From Syngnathus acus (taxonomy: Eukaryota > Chordata > Actinopteri > Syngnathiformes > Syngnathidae), in assembly GCF_901709675.1 (NCBI RefSeq), contig NC_051087.1, positions 13,933,067 through 13,997,066 of the forward strand: 64,000 bases of DNA, given 5' to 3'. Position 1 is the stretch's first letter, and each line of letters opens with the position of its first letter. Positions 21,075 through 31,086 of this stretch are shown piece by piece. Below the pieces are notes generated by a model, which saw only the letters and a list, made by a program, of their open reading frames with translations, searched no databases and was not told where the DNA came from. Made by a program: the position numbers and the translations under genes.

Positions 21075-22609
21075 GTATGTGGGGGGGAAAAAACATGCTG
21101 AGACATATGCATCATTCTGTTTGCACTGTGAGCAATATGAAACATTATCTCACAATTTCAAATTCTGTCTGAGAGCAATAGCACAACACACAGCAAGTAG
21201 TAAATGCTAATGTGCGATCACAGCCACACTTCCAGTTACAACAGTTGCATCATATTGAAATGGCTCCAGCCCTCCACCAAAATGGTTAGCAGTTTTTGGC
21301 TCCTTTCAATTCCCAGGAGGCAGCAAGTTTTGCAAGAGCCTCATTTGATCTTTTTCATCACTCTGTTATATGCCCCTTCTCACTCTAAAAAGAAGAAAAG
21401 CCATTTACCATAACTGATGTGCAAACGCATAAGTAGGCACACCTACACAGGTTGTGATGGATGTGAAAAATACTGTATGTGTGTATACAATATATGCACT
21501 TTACTGTCAAATGCAAGTAGATTTCCTGTCAAATATTTTTGGTGTTAAAAATCTACCATTGTGTTTTAATCACAGAACAATTCCAAAATGTTTTTTTCAT
21601 GTAGTCATAATAAGTTTGAAGTCAATGTGTTGATAGAAACTAAGGAAAGGACAAAGCATTTTGGGTCCGTCATTTGGATAATTGAGAAATAGGAAATCAG
21701 TGATCCATGGAGCAGTACAAAATAATGTGACTGCAATAATAAAGAATAGTACACACCAAAAAAAAAATCACCCTTCAAAAGTCTTCCAGACTTAAAATGT
21801 CTATACACAAGCTAAAGACGCAAGAGTGTATGGGACGGTAAATGAAATGTAACTGAATCACTTTAGATAATTCAGGCAATACTTTTCTGTATTGTATTTC
21901 AAGAGGACTGTAACAAGTAAATCCAGTCTCACTGAGAAATGGCAGACGATTCACAATTTTCTGTACTAAAGTATGCTTCCCTAATTCGTTGGCAGTGGCA
22001 CTTAAAAATTGAAGTGTCATAGATTGGAAATCCTTGTGTTCGGACTATTTGTGTAAAGCAAAGTTCCTCCTGCAACAGTTTTGGCTGTTAATACTCAAGC
22101 CTTCATTTGAGCTTCCACCGCTTCTTCCTCTCGCGTGATGAGATACGGTGTCACAAAATCAAAGAAGAGCAGACTCGATGTTTACCAAGTGAAAAGAGAG
22201 AGCATTGTTAAATGGCCATGTGGTGTTTTGGAAAATATTTGTAGTCTGGGAAATAACCAACTTTTATGCAGAATGCACGGCTAAGACGTGTGTTTTTTAT
22301 TATGACCATTCATTGTTCTTGTCAAAATCCGTTTTGAGACAAATCCACTTGTGAAGCCATCATGAATCTTTGTGCGCAATGGAAATTATGTTATCAGCAC
22401 AACATATTAAAATGAATTGACACCTTTTTTCACAACCCCTAGGTCACACAAAGCGTATATATACAGTATATATACAATGTAATGAATACAATGTGTGCTC
22501 ATGTATAGTGCTCCCCCTCAGTTTTGAAGGATGATTTTCCAGACTATAAGTCGCAGTTTTTTTCATAGTTTGGCCGGGGGTGCGACTTACAGTATACTCA
22601 GGAGCGACT

Positions 22610-22679
22610 TACACTACCGTTCAAAAGTTTGGGGTCACAAAATTGTTTGGGTGACCCCAAACTTTTGAACGGTAGTGTA
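22610..22679. mobile_element. 70-bp palindromic TA-flanked MITE (copy 1)
   Basis: The ends TACACTACCGTTC and GAACGGTAGTGTA are perfect inverted repeats, and a short loop separates two halves of GTTTGGGGTCAC. The terminal TA fits Tc1/mariner-type target preference. It is nested in copy A. Confidence 0.8.
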
Positions 22680-22843
22680 AATATTATTATAATAAAACAA
22701 TATGAATTAAATATTATAAATTATATCTTATATTTGTATAAGATTATAAAAAATCTATGAATATAAGTATACATATATATTATAAGATTTTTTACACAGA
22801 AGATTATATATATAATCTATAAATAATTATCTAAATAAATATA

Positions 22844-22913
22844 TACACTACCGTTCAAAAGTTTGGGGTCACCCAAACAATTTTGTGACCCCAAACTTTT
22901 GAACGGTAGTGTA
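22844..22913. mobile_element. 70-bp palindromic TA-flanked MITE (copy 2, inverted)
   Basis: The same element as 22610-22679 in the opposite orientation, judged from the asymmetrical loop. The 164 bp between the copies are very AT-rich. Confidence 0.8.
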
Positions 22914-23673
22914 TGTGTGAAATTATTAAGACATTATTTTATAATTTCACATGTTATTTTCACACTAAACCGCAAGAGGGCAATCTAGGCCTGTGTAATA
23001 ATTGGAACTGCAACTGATAATGAGTCTGACGTAAGCCACATAGAAGAGGAAGCGCAGCATCTTCTATCTCCTGAGTTAGCGGAGTTGTTTAAAAGTGACA
23101 CAGAGGATGAAGACTTCATTGGATTTAGTGATTTGGAGTGACACGGACAGTTAGGTAAACTTGTTAGTATGTTATTTATGCTAAAGTTACGTATCTGGAT
23201 AACTCTTAATAAGTTACGTGAGGCGCGGTCTCACTTCCTTGTTTATGTATCATGTAACGTTAGCATACCGTACAATTATTCACCCTGTTGTTGCCTCTAT
23301 TCTATTCTTATTTTAAATTGCCTTTGAAGATGACACGTCTGTTCTTGGTGTTGGATTTCAGCAGATACATTTCTCCCAAAAATGTGACTTATACTCCAGT
23401 GCGACATATATATGTCTTGGTCGTCTTTATTATGCATTTTATGGCTGGTGCGATTTATAGTCCGGAAAATACAGTAATATTTTTATTGTGATCTTGGGTT
23501 AATTCCATCACTTCTAAACAATGCTGCTTGTATTTTTATTGTACAACCAGTATAGAAATATGGTCTGAACCAGATAAATAAGACTCATTTTTAATTCCGT
23601 GACTAGGATTTGGTTGGATAGCAGGGTGGAATGCAATATTTTTTCATTTGATTAGAGAACATTGCTTAGCCTA

Positions 23674-24043
23674 GGCGGCTCGGTGGCGCACTGGGTAGCA
23701 CGTCTGCCTCACAGTTAGGAGGGTGCGGGTTCGATCCCACCTCCGGCCCTCCCTGTGTGGAGTTTGCATGTTCTCCCCGGGCCCGCGTGGGTTTTCTCCG
23801 GGCACTCCGGTTTCCTCCCACATCCCAAAAACATGCTTGGTAGGCCGATTGAAGACTCCAAATTGTCCCTAGGTGTGAGTGCGGGTGCAAATGGTTGTTT
23901 GTCTCTGTGTGCCCTGCGATTGGCTGGCAACCGGTTCAGGGTGTCCCCCGCCTACTGCCCGATGACGGCTGGGATAGGCTCCAGCGCTCCCGCGACCCCC
24001 GTGGGGACTAAGCGGTTCAGAAAATGGATGGATGGATGGATGA
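23674..24043 (+). repeat. Full-length tRNA-derived SINE with TSD
   Basis: TTAGCCTA flanks the element (23666-23673 and 24044-24051). The head has an A-box-like TGGCGCACTGGG and a B box GGTTCGATCCC. The body includes the block 'gttctccccgggcccgcg', and the tail is ATGGATGGATGGATGG. This is the reference copy for the SINE fragments elsewhere in the window. Small ORFs on either strand across it are not genes. Confidence 0.9.
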
Positions 24044-24342
24044 TTAGCCTAACCGCTGTGAAATTATCAGCATTATTTGCATTATTGCATTATATAACCA
24101 GATTTAATGTGTCTGCCTGTATTGGTGAATGTGAACATTAACTGTGCATTTCTGTTAACCTCATAATTGTCTTAATTTGCTAATTTGCCTTTGAAATACA
24201 ATAGATAAAATGCAGCTGACTTCAGCATCCATGACTATGAATTATTTGCTCTCGTACTAACAACACATTTCTTTTTTTTTTTCCCTACCCACCCCTTTTG
24301 TTTGCTCATCATAATTTATACCATCCTCCTCATCATCATCAG

Positions 24343-24426
24343 TGACTAAAAGACGCAAGGCCCATCTGAAGAGGCTTGATCGTCGATGGACACTTGGGGG
24401 TATTGTGAACCGCCAACAAAGCAGAG
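24343..24426 (+). CDS. SH3PXD2A: SH3PXD2A 84-nt symmetrical cassette exon
   Basis: After an ATCATCATCAG acceptor, 84 nt encode 28 residues (TKRRKAHLKRLDRRWTLGG, then VNRQQSRG) ending at a GTGAAC donor. The exon is phase 1 on both sides, so inclusion or skipping keeps the frame. From memory, human TKS5 has a corresponding basic segment between SH3-1 and SH3-2 that varies among isoforms. The segment carries about ten Arg/Lys residues in 28 and would add a positive patch between the paired SH3 domains that normally bind the PX region and phagocyte-oxidase-type partners. Confidence 0.92.
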
Positions 24427-27400
24427 GTGAACTTTCAGACACAGTTGAGCTTTCACACGCAAATGCTTTGACTACTACACTGAATTGTCTTTGCAATGTT
24501 TCTATTTTCTCCGAATTCCACATGCAGATTGTTATGAAGCTGAACAAATACTGCGAAGCCTGTTAGGAAGTCAGGCGTCAGCATGGGACATAGATTTGGT
24601 ACTTTTCAAAATAAAACTGTGCTGCAAACATTTTTTTTCTTCATAAAAACATATTACATATGAATGCGTGTTGTCTATGACTGACATATTTAAAAGACAA
24701 AAAAATGAGCTAGAAATAAATTAAACATGACAAAATAAGACGATTTAAAGACAAAACGTCCAAGTCCCAAAAATAATGTCCAAAAACCATTTGAATGTGA
24801 ACGAAAGGCAAGCGTGGCTGTTGTTTATAAGTAGCTCTTCATATACTACAAGGTTGTTATTGCGTAAACTCAAACTGCAGTTGTGTGACTTGCAGTCCGC
24901 ACGTATTCCGTACGGACACTGCAACACACACATCAGTGTGAACTACCGTTTTTTTCCGTGTATAATGCGCCCCCATGTATAATACGCACCCTAAAAATGG
25001 CATGTTGATGCTGGAAAAAAGCCTGTACCCATGTATAATACGCACCCAATTTTTTTAAGTCCCAATGATCGTCACACACGCAGGGAGGCAATGGGTCCCA
25101 TTTTTATAGTCTTTGGTATGGTCTTAACTAGGCTGGATGTATTTTTTTTTGTTGGCGTTGATTTCTCCGACTGCCCGTAAAGGCACCACCGCGATCAGAT
25201 GAAAAGAGAGGAAAGTGACGTGCGGACATGTGAAAAAGGCGGCTCTGTATGGGAGAGACGTTGAAGAGGAATAAAAACACCCTTGGAAACCAAAACTTGC
25301 CCCTCGTCGTGACTCGGAGCCGCAACAAATGTTTCGGATTTGTGTAGGGTACATTGTGACAGCAAACGAGCAGGTGATCGAGCAAGCGTCTGATACGAGA
25401 GCATTGCGTTCGTATGGAGCGTGTTTGAAGTGAACAGCAGAGACGAAAGGAACAAGGCAAAGTGTTGTGAAATAAAATATTACCTGTAATACGCATTTTG
25501 TTATTTGCTGATTGTATTAAACTATCACATTCATTGTCAGTCAAGAAGAGAAGAGGACTATTATCCCTTCTTTGACGAAATGACCAGAGCACAGTACAAA
25601 CACACTATTGTTCTTGTAACGTGTTTTGTATTTAAGTCCTGTCTGCCCCTCGCTCACCGTCGGATCATTGCATGTGTTACTGTCATGATGTCTGTTTGGT
25701 TTCTGTTCCTGTCTTTGGTAATGTCACCCTGTCTTTTTGTTCCACGTCTTTGTCGGTCAGTCCTGTTGTTGGTTTTGTTGTACCATGATTTTCTTAAAAA
25801 AAAAAAAAAAAATTAAAAAAAATTTGTACCCATGTATAATGCGCACCCCAGATTTTAGGACAATAAATTAGTTAAATTTTGCGTATTATACACGGAAAAA
25901 AATGGTAGGCGTTTGTTTTTTTGCAACATCTGCTCGACAATATGTAAAAGTTTGTACAAAAAAAAAACAACGACCTACAACTAAAAACACCAAGAAGAGA
26001 GAATGCCCTAAATATTATCACAAGAAATAATTTTAAATATATTTTTTCATAATTGAAGAGCCCTACTATATTGTGATAGACTGAAACAAGACTTTAAATG
26101 ACAAAATTTATGCTGCTAACTTAGTTGAAAAGGTTAAAACTGAATTTTATGCAGCAAGTGTTTTACATTACAACAAATGGGAAAACACTAAATGGACCAA
26201 AAAAAAAAAAATAGTGATGAATAAATAACATTTGTAGGATCAATCTCTGGATTAGTTTATCCCAAAGCCAGTGGTGATCTTCTACACCAAACTATCTAAA
26301 ATATTTATTGATCTTGATTTGGGCCTTCCCTTAAAGCGTTCAACTAAGTCAGGATCATGAAATGATCAAACATTGTTGGTCGCCCCACAACATGAAATTC
26401 AGGAAGTCAGCCCTACTCCAGATTGATTGATGAAGATTGTAATTCCTTCTATTCACATCAATACAACCTTGCTGCCAAAGGATTTTTATTGGTCAAGAGA
26501 ATTTTGACAGGTGATGGTGATGAGTTCAGGCCATTAACCTTTGAAAGCTATTGTATGTTTTCTGTGTGATTGAGGTCGCATATGGTCAGTTAGTCTTCCT
26601 GATGTGACATTCGAGTCACATGGGTTCAAGATGGAATGTGTGCTAGGATGCCTGGAAAGAAATGGAAGGACTGCAGTTTTCTCCTGTGGTCATAGGGCAC
26701 TTATTCTAAGCTTCAGGTATTTTAACTTAAGGGTGTTCAAAAACCTGGGGAAGTGGGCATTTAGAGAAACAAATGGAATTTTGCAAAAATGCTGCTCAAT
26801 TATTAATACCTTATTGTCTTTGCCCTAAACATGTACAACTGAAATGGAAACATTTTGTTATTCTGATTCCCTTGTATTGTCCTTAACCTCCTTGTTTCAC
26901 CTTAACTCTGTGAATGGAACCGCCACTGTTAATGCCTGATAATGCATTGCAGCATTAGTGACAAGATGAGTGAATGCAGTTTTACAGCTCTGTGCTGGCA
27001 TTCGAGGTGCAGTTTGATTTAGTAGTATTGACCCCCCCCCAAAAAAAAACAGTCAAACAAATCACTCAAAATGTACATATATGCTACAAGCAATTTGTTA
27101 ATGGAAGAAACCCTTACCAACGATACTTATGCTAAAACAAGACAGATCCCATTTCATCCTGTAACAAGGGCAAGTAATATTCAGCTCAACAATAAAACAA
27201 GGGACCACATAGCCAGGACAGAGTGCTTTGACTTTTACAGGAGTGTTGATTTGCTACTGATGTCCAAGTGACCTTGTTGTATATTGAAGGTGCCAATGTG
27301 CAATGAGAGCCACCCTGCCCTGTGTTTGGCAGGCTGCTTTGTATCATCACAGAGAGCCATTACTGACAGCAGGTCCCTAATCAGATTTATAGAATGCCTC

Positions 27401-28548
27401 TGAGCACCCACTCAGCTTGCTCCATTGCTCTGTATGGCTCACCACATTTGTGTTGTTTTGTAAAGTACATATCTTCCAAGATCACTGTTATATATTCATG
27501 GTGATTGGCCTAAGATGTGGTCTGGAAAAAATAAGAATGAAGACCTCAATGCAGCTATGCGAGGACAGCTAATGGGTTTGTTGAGTGCCAAATTGTCACG
27601 CTTCCACAAAGCATCATGGAAATTGTATTTTTTTTCTTTTTAATTATTGGAACAAACAAAAATGAAAACAATTTATTCTCATAATTTGGAGGAATAAATG
27701 AGCAACTAAAAAGAAATACACTACATTCACACCCATAAAGTACAATGAAAATCTACAGGTTTACATATTGACTATGTAGAATTGTGCAGCAGCTATGTCA
27801 TTTATTATTCTATGTAGAATAAGCATTATTCCCATCTACTTGCTTTCTTTGAAAACCCAGCTTAATCGCTGGAGTCTAATCTACTCCACATTTTTTAACT
27901 TGACTGTGTAGAAGTAAAATGAATGTGAAGTATATCAAACATTCCTTACTGAAGAAAAACACCCTTTAGCTGTGACTCCTGTTTCCTTGAGAAATCTCCC
28001 TCCATCAGCCATCTCATATTAAGGCTTCTCTACCTCATCAGCTTCTTCATTTTACATCCCTCTTTGGATTCTTTTCACCAAAGTCATTGCTATGCATATT
28101 TAAAGGATGGTTCTCTGCTGCCTACCATAATAATTCATTATCCACTATGAAAATCTAATTTGCTGTCCACGAATCAGCTATCTGTCCCACTTCCTGGAAG
28201 TCCAATCTATCCTAGTCTTGCCTCATTCTCTGCTGCTTGCTCAACATTCTACTGCTCTCCAATAAATTTAAAAAGGGCACAATAATAATAATGATATTGT
28301 GTTAAGATGAATGCTGCATCAAAGTCCAGATCCCGTGAAGTACCAGACAGCAGCGATTACTAGTAAAGGGACTTATCTTTTAAGGACAAAAGTGAGGGTC
28401 TTGTGTTCTATTATAGTCTTCAGGTAGAAGTGGAATGTGGTGAACATATTTAGCCCTACTGCTATTTAAAACAATGAAAGACTGTTAAATACTAAAATCT
28501 TATTTCACTTTCTCATTTTTTTCATTCTCAACATCCATTTGCCTTCAG
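24427..28548. other. SH3PXD2A intron
   Basis: It contains an inverted-repeat element at 24947-25907 that carries an LTR-like fragment. No exon or RNA gene is visible elsewhere. The longest open frames lack domains. Confidence 0.6.
24947..25907. mobile_element. Inverted-repeat DNA element, CCGTGTATAATGCGC family
   Basis: The left end is CCGTTTTTTTCCGTGTATAA followed by TGCGCCC. The right end is GCGTATTATACACGGAAAAA, an inverted match. 'Cccatgtataatacgcacc' units recur within both ends. The middle contains a segment at about 25596-25795 resembling the solo LTR at 57734-58103 (shared AAGTCCTGTCTGCCCCTC and GTCGGATCATTG). No transposase is recognised. Confidence 0.65.
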
Positions 28549-28666
28549 AAGAGAAGTATGTAACAATACAGCCATATAGCAGTCAAGGGAAGGATGAAGT
28601 CAGCTTTGAGAAAGGAGTCACTGTGGAAGTTATTCAAAAGAACCTTGAAGGCTGGTGGTATGTCAG
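28549..28666 (+). CDS. SH3PXD2A: SH3PXD2A exon: first part of SH3 domain 2
   Basis: Acceptor TTTGCCTTCAG, donor GTGAGT. It encodes [19 protein letters not shown], then [17 protein letters not shown]. The hallmark SH3 residues are present: the aromatic [10 protein letters not shown]-loop and the WW pair. It exits in phase 2, and AG plus the A of the next exon makes the arginine of the 'WWYVR' run. Confidence 0.95.
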
Positions 28667-29111
28667 GTGAGTGCATCCTTGCACTATACGTAAAATGTTT
28701 ACATGTGTAGTATATATCACAATAATATTCACAAGGTTCTGCAATGCAAGGATGCATTTCAGGCAAATCAATATGGACACAGTATGCTATGCTTCATGTT
28801 AGATGGCAACATCCCATAATCCCAACAATAAGAACCTGATGGAACACAAAAATTTGGGATGTTCAACTTCAACACCACTGTTATCACATTTGATATTAGT
28901 ACAAGTATTTACTCAAGGACTCACTGATATCAAGTACCAATACCTGACGCCCATAATGATCGCCGGTTACGTACACATTTTTCCTTGTTCTTCATTAACT
29001 TTATTCCCGGATCTTTTTTTTCCCTCAATAAATGTTTTTGCAAATATAACTTTTTTTGTTCATTGCTATGTGTCACTTTTACTCACACTGAAGCTATCCT
29101 TTTGCTCTTAG

Positions 29112-29518
29112 ATATTTAGGGAAAGAAGGATGGGCCCCTGCCTCCTACTTGAAAAAGTTAAAAGAAGACTTCTCTCCTCGAAAGAAGCCACTGTCGGGCC
29201 CTGTGGAAATCATTGGCAACATCATGGAGATCAGCAGTCTTTTACAAAAGAAAGCGGTCAGTGAAAAGGACATCCAGACAGACGGCGAGGGTAGCACCAC
29301 ACCAGAGCGCCACATCTCCAAGAGTGAGATCAGCTTGCCCATGCCCTTTAGCTCTGAGATCAATGCTGAGACAGGCAGGCGGTTGAGCGCAGGCCGTGAT
29401 ACCAACAGTCCATGTCTGGGAATAGCAGCAGCGAGCTCTGCTCGAAGCGAAGCCAAAGCGAGAGGCGAACCGGGTTCCCCGGCCGTTGCCAGAGTTGCGC
29501 CTCACAGAGTTGAAGTCG
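29112..29518 (+). CDS. SH3PXD2A: SH3PXD2A exon: end of SH3-2 and linker
   Basis: Acceptor TTTGCTCTTAG, donor GTGAGT. It completes SH3-2 (YLGKEGWAPASYLKKL) and then encodes a linker starting PVEIIGNIMEISSLL, a signature segment of TKS5 between SH3-2 and SH3-3. A Ser/Ala/Arg-rich low-complexity stretch follows (SSARSEAKARGEPGSPAVA), then RVAPHRVEV. Exit is phase 1. Confidence 0.95.
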
Positions 29519-29823
29519 GTGAGTATTTTTGGTATTGTATCTTATTCAACCCTGAATCTGGCATTTCATGGAGTGTTGATTGTATTTGTGAATATGAGCA
29601 TTTATCTCAAATGAAGTCATTTTCCATTTGTGTAGGCTTTGACTCCATAGGTAAGCTACACTGGTTCTCTACCTAATGAAAACCTAACCTGTGATATAAC
29701 ATGGGTTTGTTGTGTGGATTTCCATTCTGCTCACCTACTAAAAACACATGTTAATTGTTTGCTTCACTAGTGATTGTTGTTTGAGTGCTTGCATTTGAAA
29801 TTATTGACTTTTTTTTTTGTTAG
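29519..29823. other. SH3PXD2A intron, no feature
   Basis: Short intron with GTGAGT donor and TTTTTTTTGTTAG acceptor. Nothing else is seen. Confidence 0.8.
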
Positions 29824-29873
29824 GGTCTCCCAATCTGAGACAAAAACCTCCTCCAAGAAGAGGGACCAATTTG
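29824..29873 (+). CDS. SH3PXD2A: SH3PXD2A 50-nt linker exon
   Basis: With the preceding G it encodes GSPNLRQKPPPRRGTNL, a proline-arginine segment resembling the SSPNLRxRPPPRR linker of TKS5. The KPPPRR core is a candidate class II-type SH3 ligand and may take part in intramolecular contacts. The donor is GTAAGA and the exit is phase 0. The exon is too short to stand out by ORF length. It was placed by splice sites and frame continuity. Confidence 0.88.
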
Positions 29874-29919
29874 GTAAGACATTTGACACACTAGCATTCC
29901 TGCAGGGTGGAATTCTAGC

Positions 29920-30010
29920 ATGTATTAGCTAGCACGTCTGCATCACAATCCGGGTTCAAACATTAGCTTGAATCTTTTGGTGTGAAGTTTTCATATTATC
30001 TCTGCTAATG
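29920..30010 (+). repeat. Decayed SINE head in intron
   Basis: The 'ttagctagcacgtctgc', 'cgggttcaaac' and 'tgtgaagttttcat' blocks match the tRNA-like head and early body of the SINE at 23674 with many changes. It lies between the 50-nt exon and the SH3-3 exon. Confidence 0.5.
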
Positions 30011-30036
30011 ACAAGTTTGCTTCTTTTGCTTATAAG

Positions 30037-30156
30037 GGGTTGCAGTTGCCCAAGCCACCAGAACCACCTGCTGTGGAAGCAGAGTATTACACCATTGCAG
30101 ATTTCCAGTCATCCATTTCTGATGGCATCAGCTTCCGTGGAGGACAAAAGGCTGAT
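30037..30156 (+). CDS. SH3PXD2A: SH3PXD2A exon: first half of SH3 domain 3
   Basis: Acceptor TTGCTTATAAG, donor GTGAGA, phase 0 on both sides. It encodes [20 protein letters not shown], then [20 protein letters not shown]. The LPKPPEPP stretch just before SH3-3 is a conserved TKS5 feature. The domain is completed in the next exon. Confidence 0.95.
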
Positions 30157-31086
30157 GTGAGAAGCCATAAACACATTACTCATCACTTAATTGATTCAGC
30201 CAATGCTTATTGGTTAGGCATGATTGCTGGACATTATGTTGCAATTCAATCTTTGTAGTATTTTTTTTTCTTAGATTTTCTTTGGGGGGGGGGGGGGGGC
30301 TGCAGCCTTGCAGCAGACAAAATCTAGATCCTAAAATCTGAAATCTGAAAGGATGATTATTGAAATTCAGCCTAAAACGTGTATGTGTTTAAGGCTTACG
30401 TTGCCTGAGGCAATTCAGTTGTTGGGCCACGGTTTGCTGCATTTTTGGTATGTGTTTTGTGCATAAAAAAATTGTTTTCTGTCTAATATGATCTCCTTAT
30501 TCTCCTTGTCATAAAAAATATTTTGTACGGTACTGAATGAAATAACTTATTTCAAGTTAACTGTTATTTAAACAAACGTAACTTTTTTAAATGGCGATCT
30601 GCCTCTTATTCTTTGATTAATTGTAAAAACAATACAGTAGTATCATAATGTAAAACAAATGATCATACAAAAATATAAGCAAAAAACACTACTTACAAAA
30701 CATATAACAGTTGGGTTCAGCATTGTGCGAGTGGTCATGCTCGCACTCTTCAGACCTCACAGTTAAGTTGAGCGTTTTCATTATTGACCAACCCACACAT
30801 CTTTGTACACAAAAAAGGCTGCCAATCTTTATCAATGCAGTTTGAATGCTGTTGCTTCTTCAAAATTTTGAATCTCAAATCATTCTAGTGATTTAATGTG
30901 AACACACTTTCAAAGCAACTATTATTGAGTGAATGACACACACAAACACAGCATCAATGCAATGGCAGAAAAAACACAGTCCGTAAGGGTAGATTTTACC
31001 GTGCACAATGTACCGTGCCATCCATAACAAAGACATAAAGATGTGAAAATGTGCAATTTTAAAGTTTTGTCTCCTTTGTTGTATAG
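30157..31086. other. SH3PXD2A intron with poly-G tract
   Basis: This intron carries a 16-bp G run at 30284-30299 just after a T-rich stretch, and ends in TTTGTTGTATAG. No other feature is visible. Confidence 0.7.

Larger units (their letters stand above)
22533..23475. mobile_element. Inverted-repeat DNA element, ACTATAAGTCGC family (copy A)
   Basis: The left end contains TTTTCCAGACTATAAGTCGC and the right end its complement, GATTTATAGTCCGGAAAATA. Two further copies of the family lie at 53139-55046 and 61486-62090. The interior shares 'gtgcgactta'-type motifs, the 'ttcttggtgttggattt' block and a GC-rich internal segment with those copies. No transposase is recognised. I do not assign a superfamily. 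Confidence 0.7.
21075..24342. other. SH3PXD2A intron with transposons
   Basis: This intron holds an inverted-repeat DNA element at 22533-23475 with two palindromic MITEs inside it, and a full-length SINE at 23674-24043. From 21075 to 22530 no feature is recognised. Confidence 0.6.
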
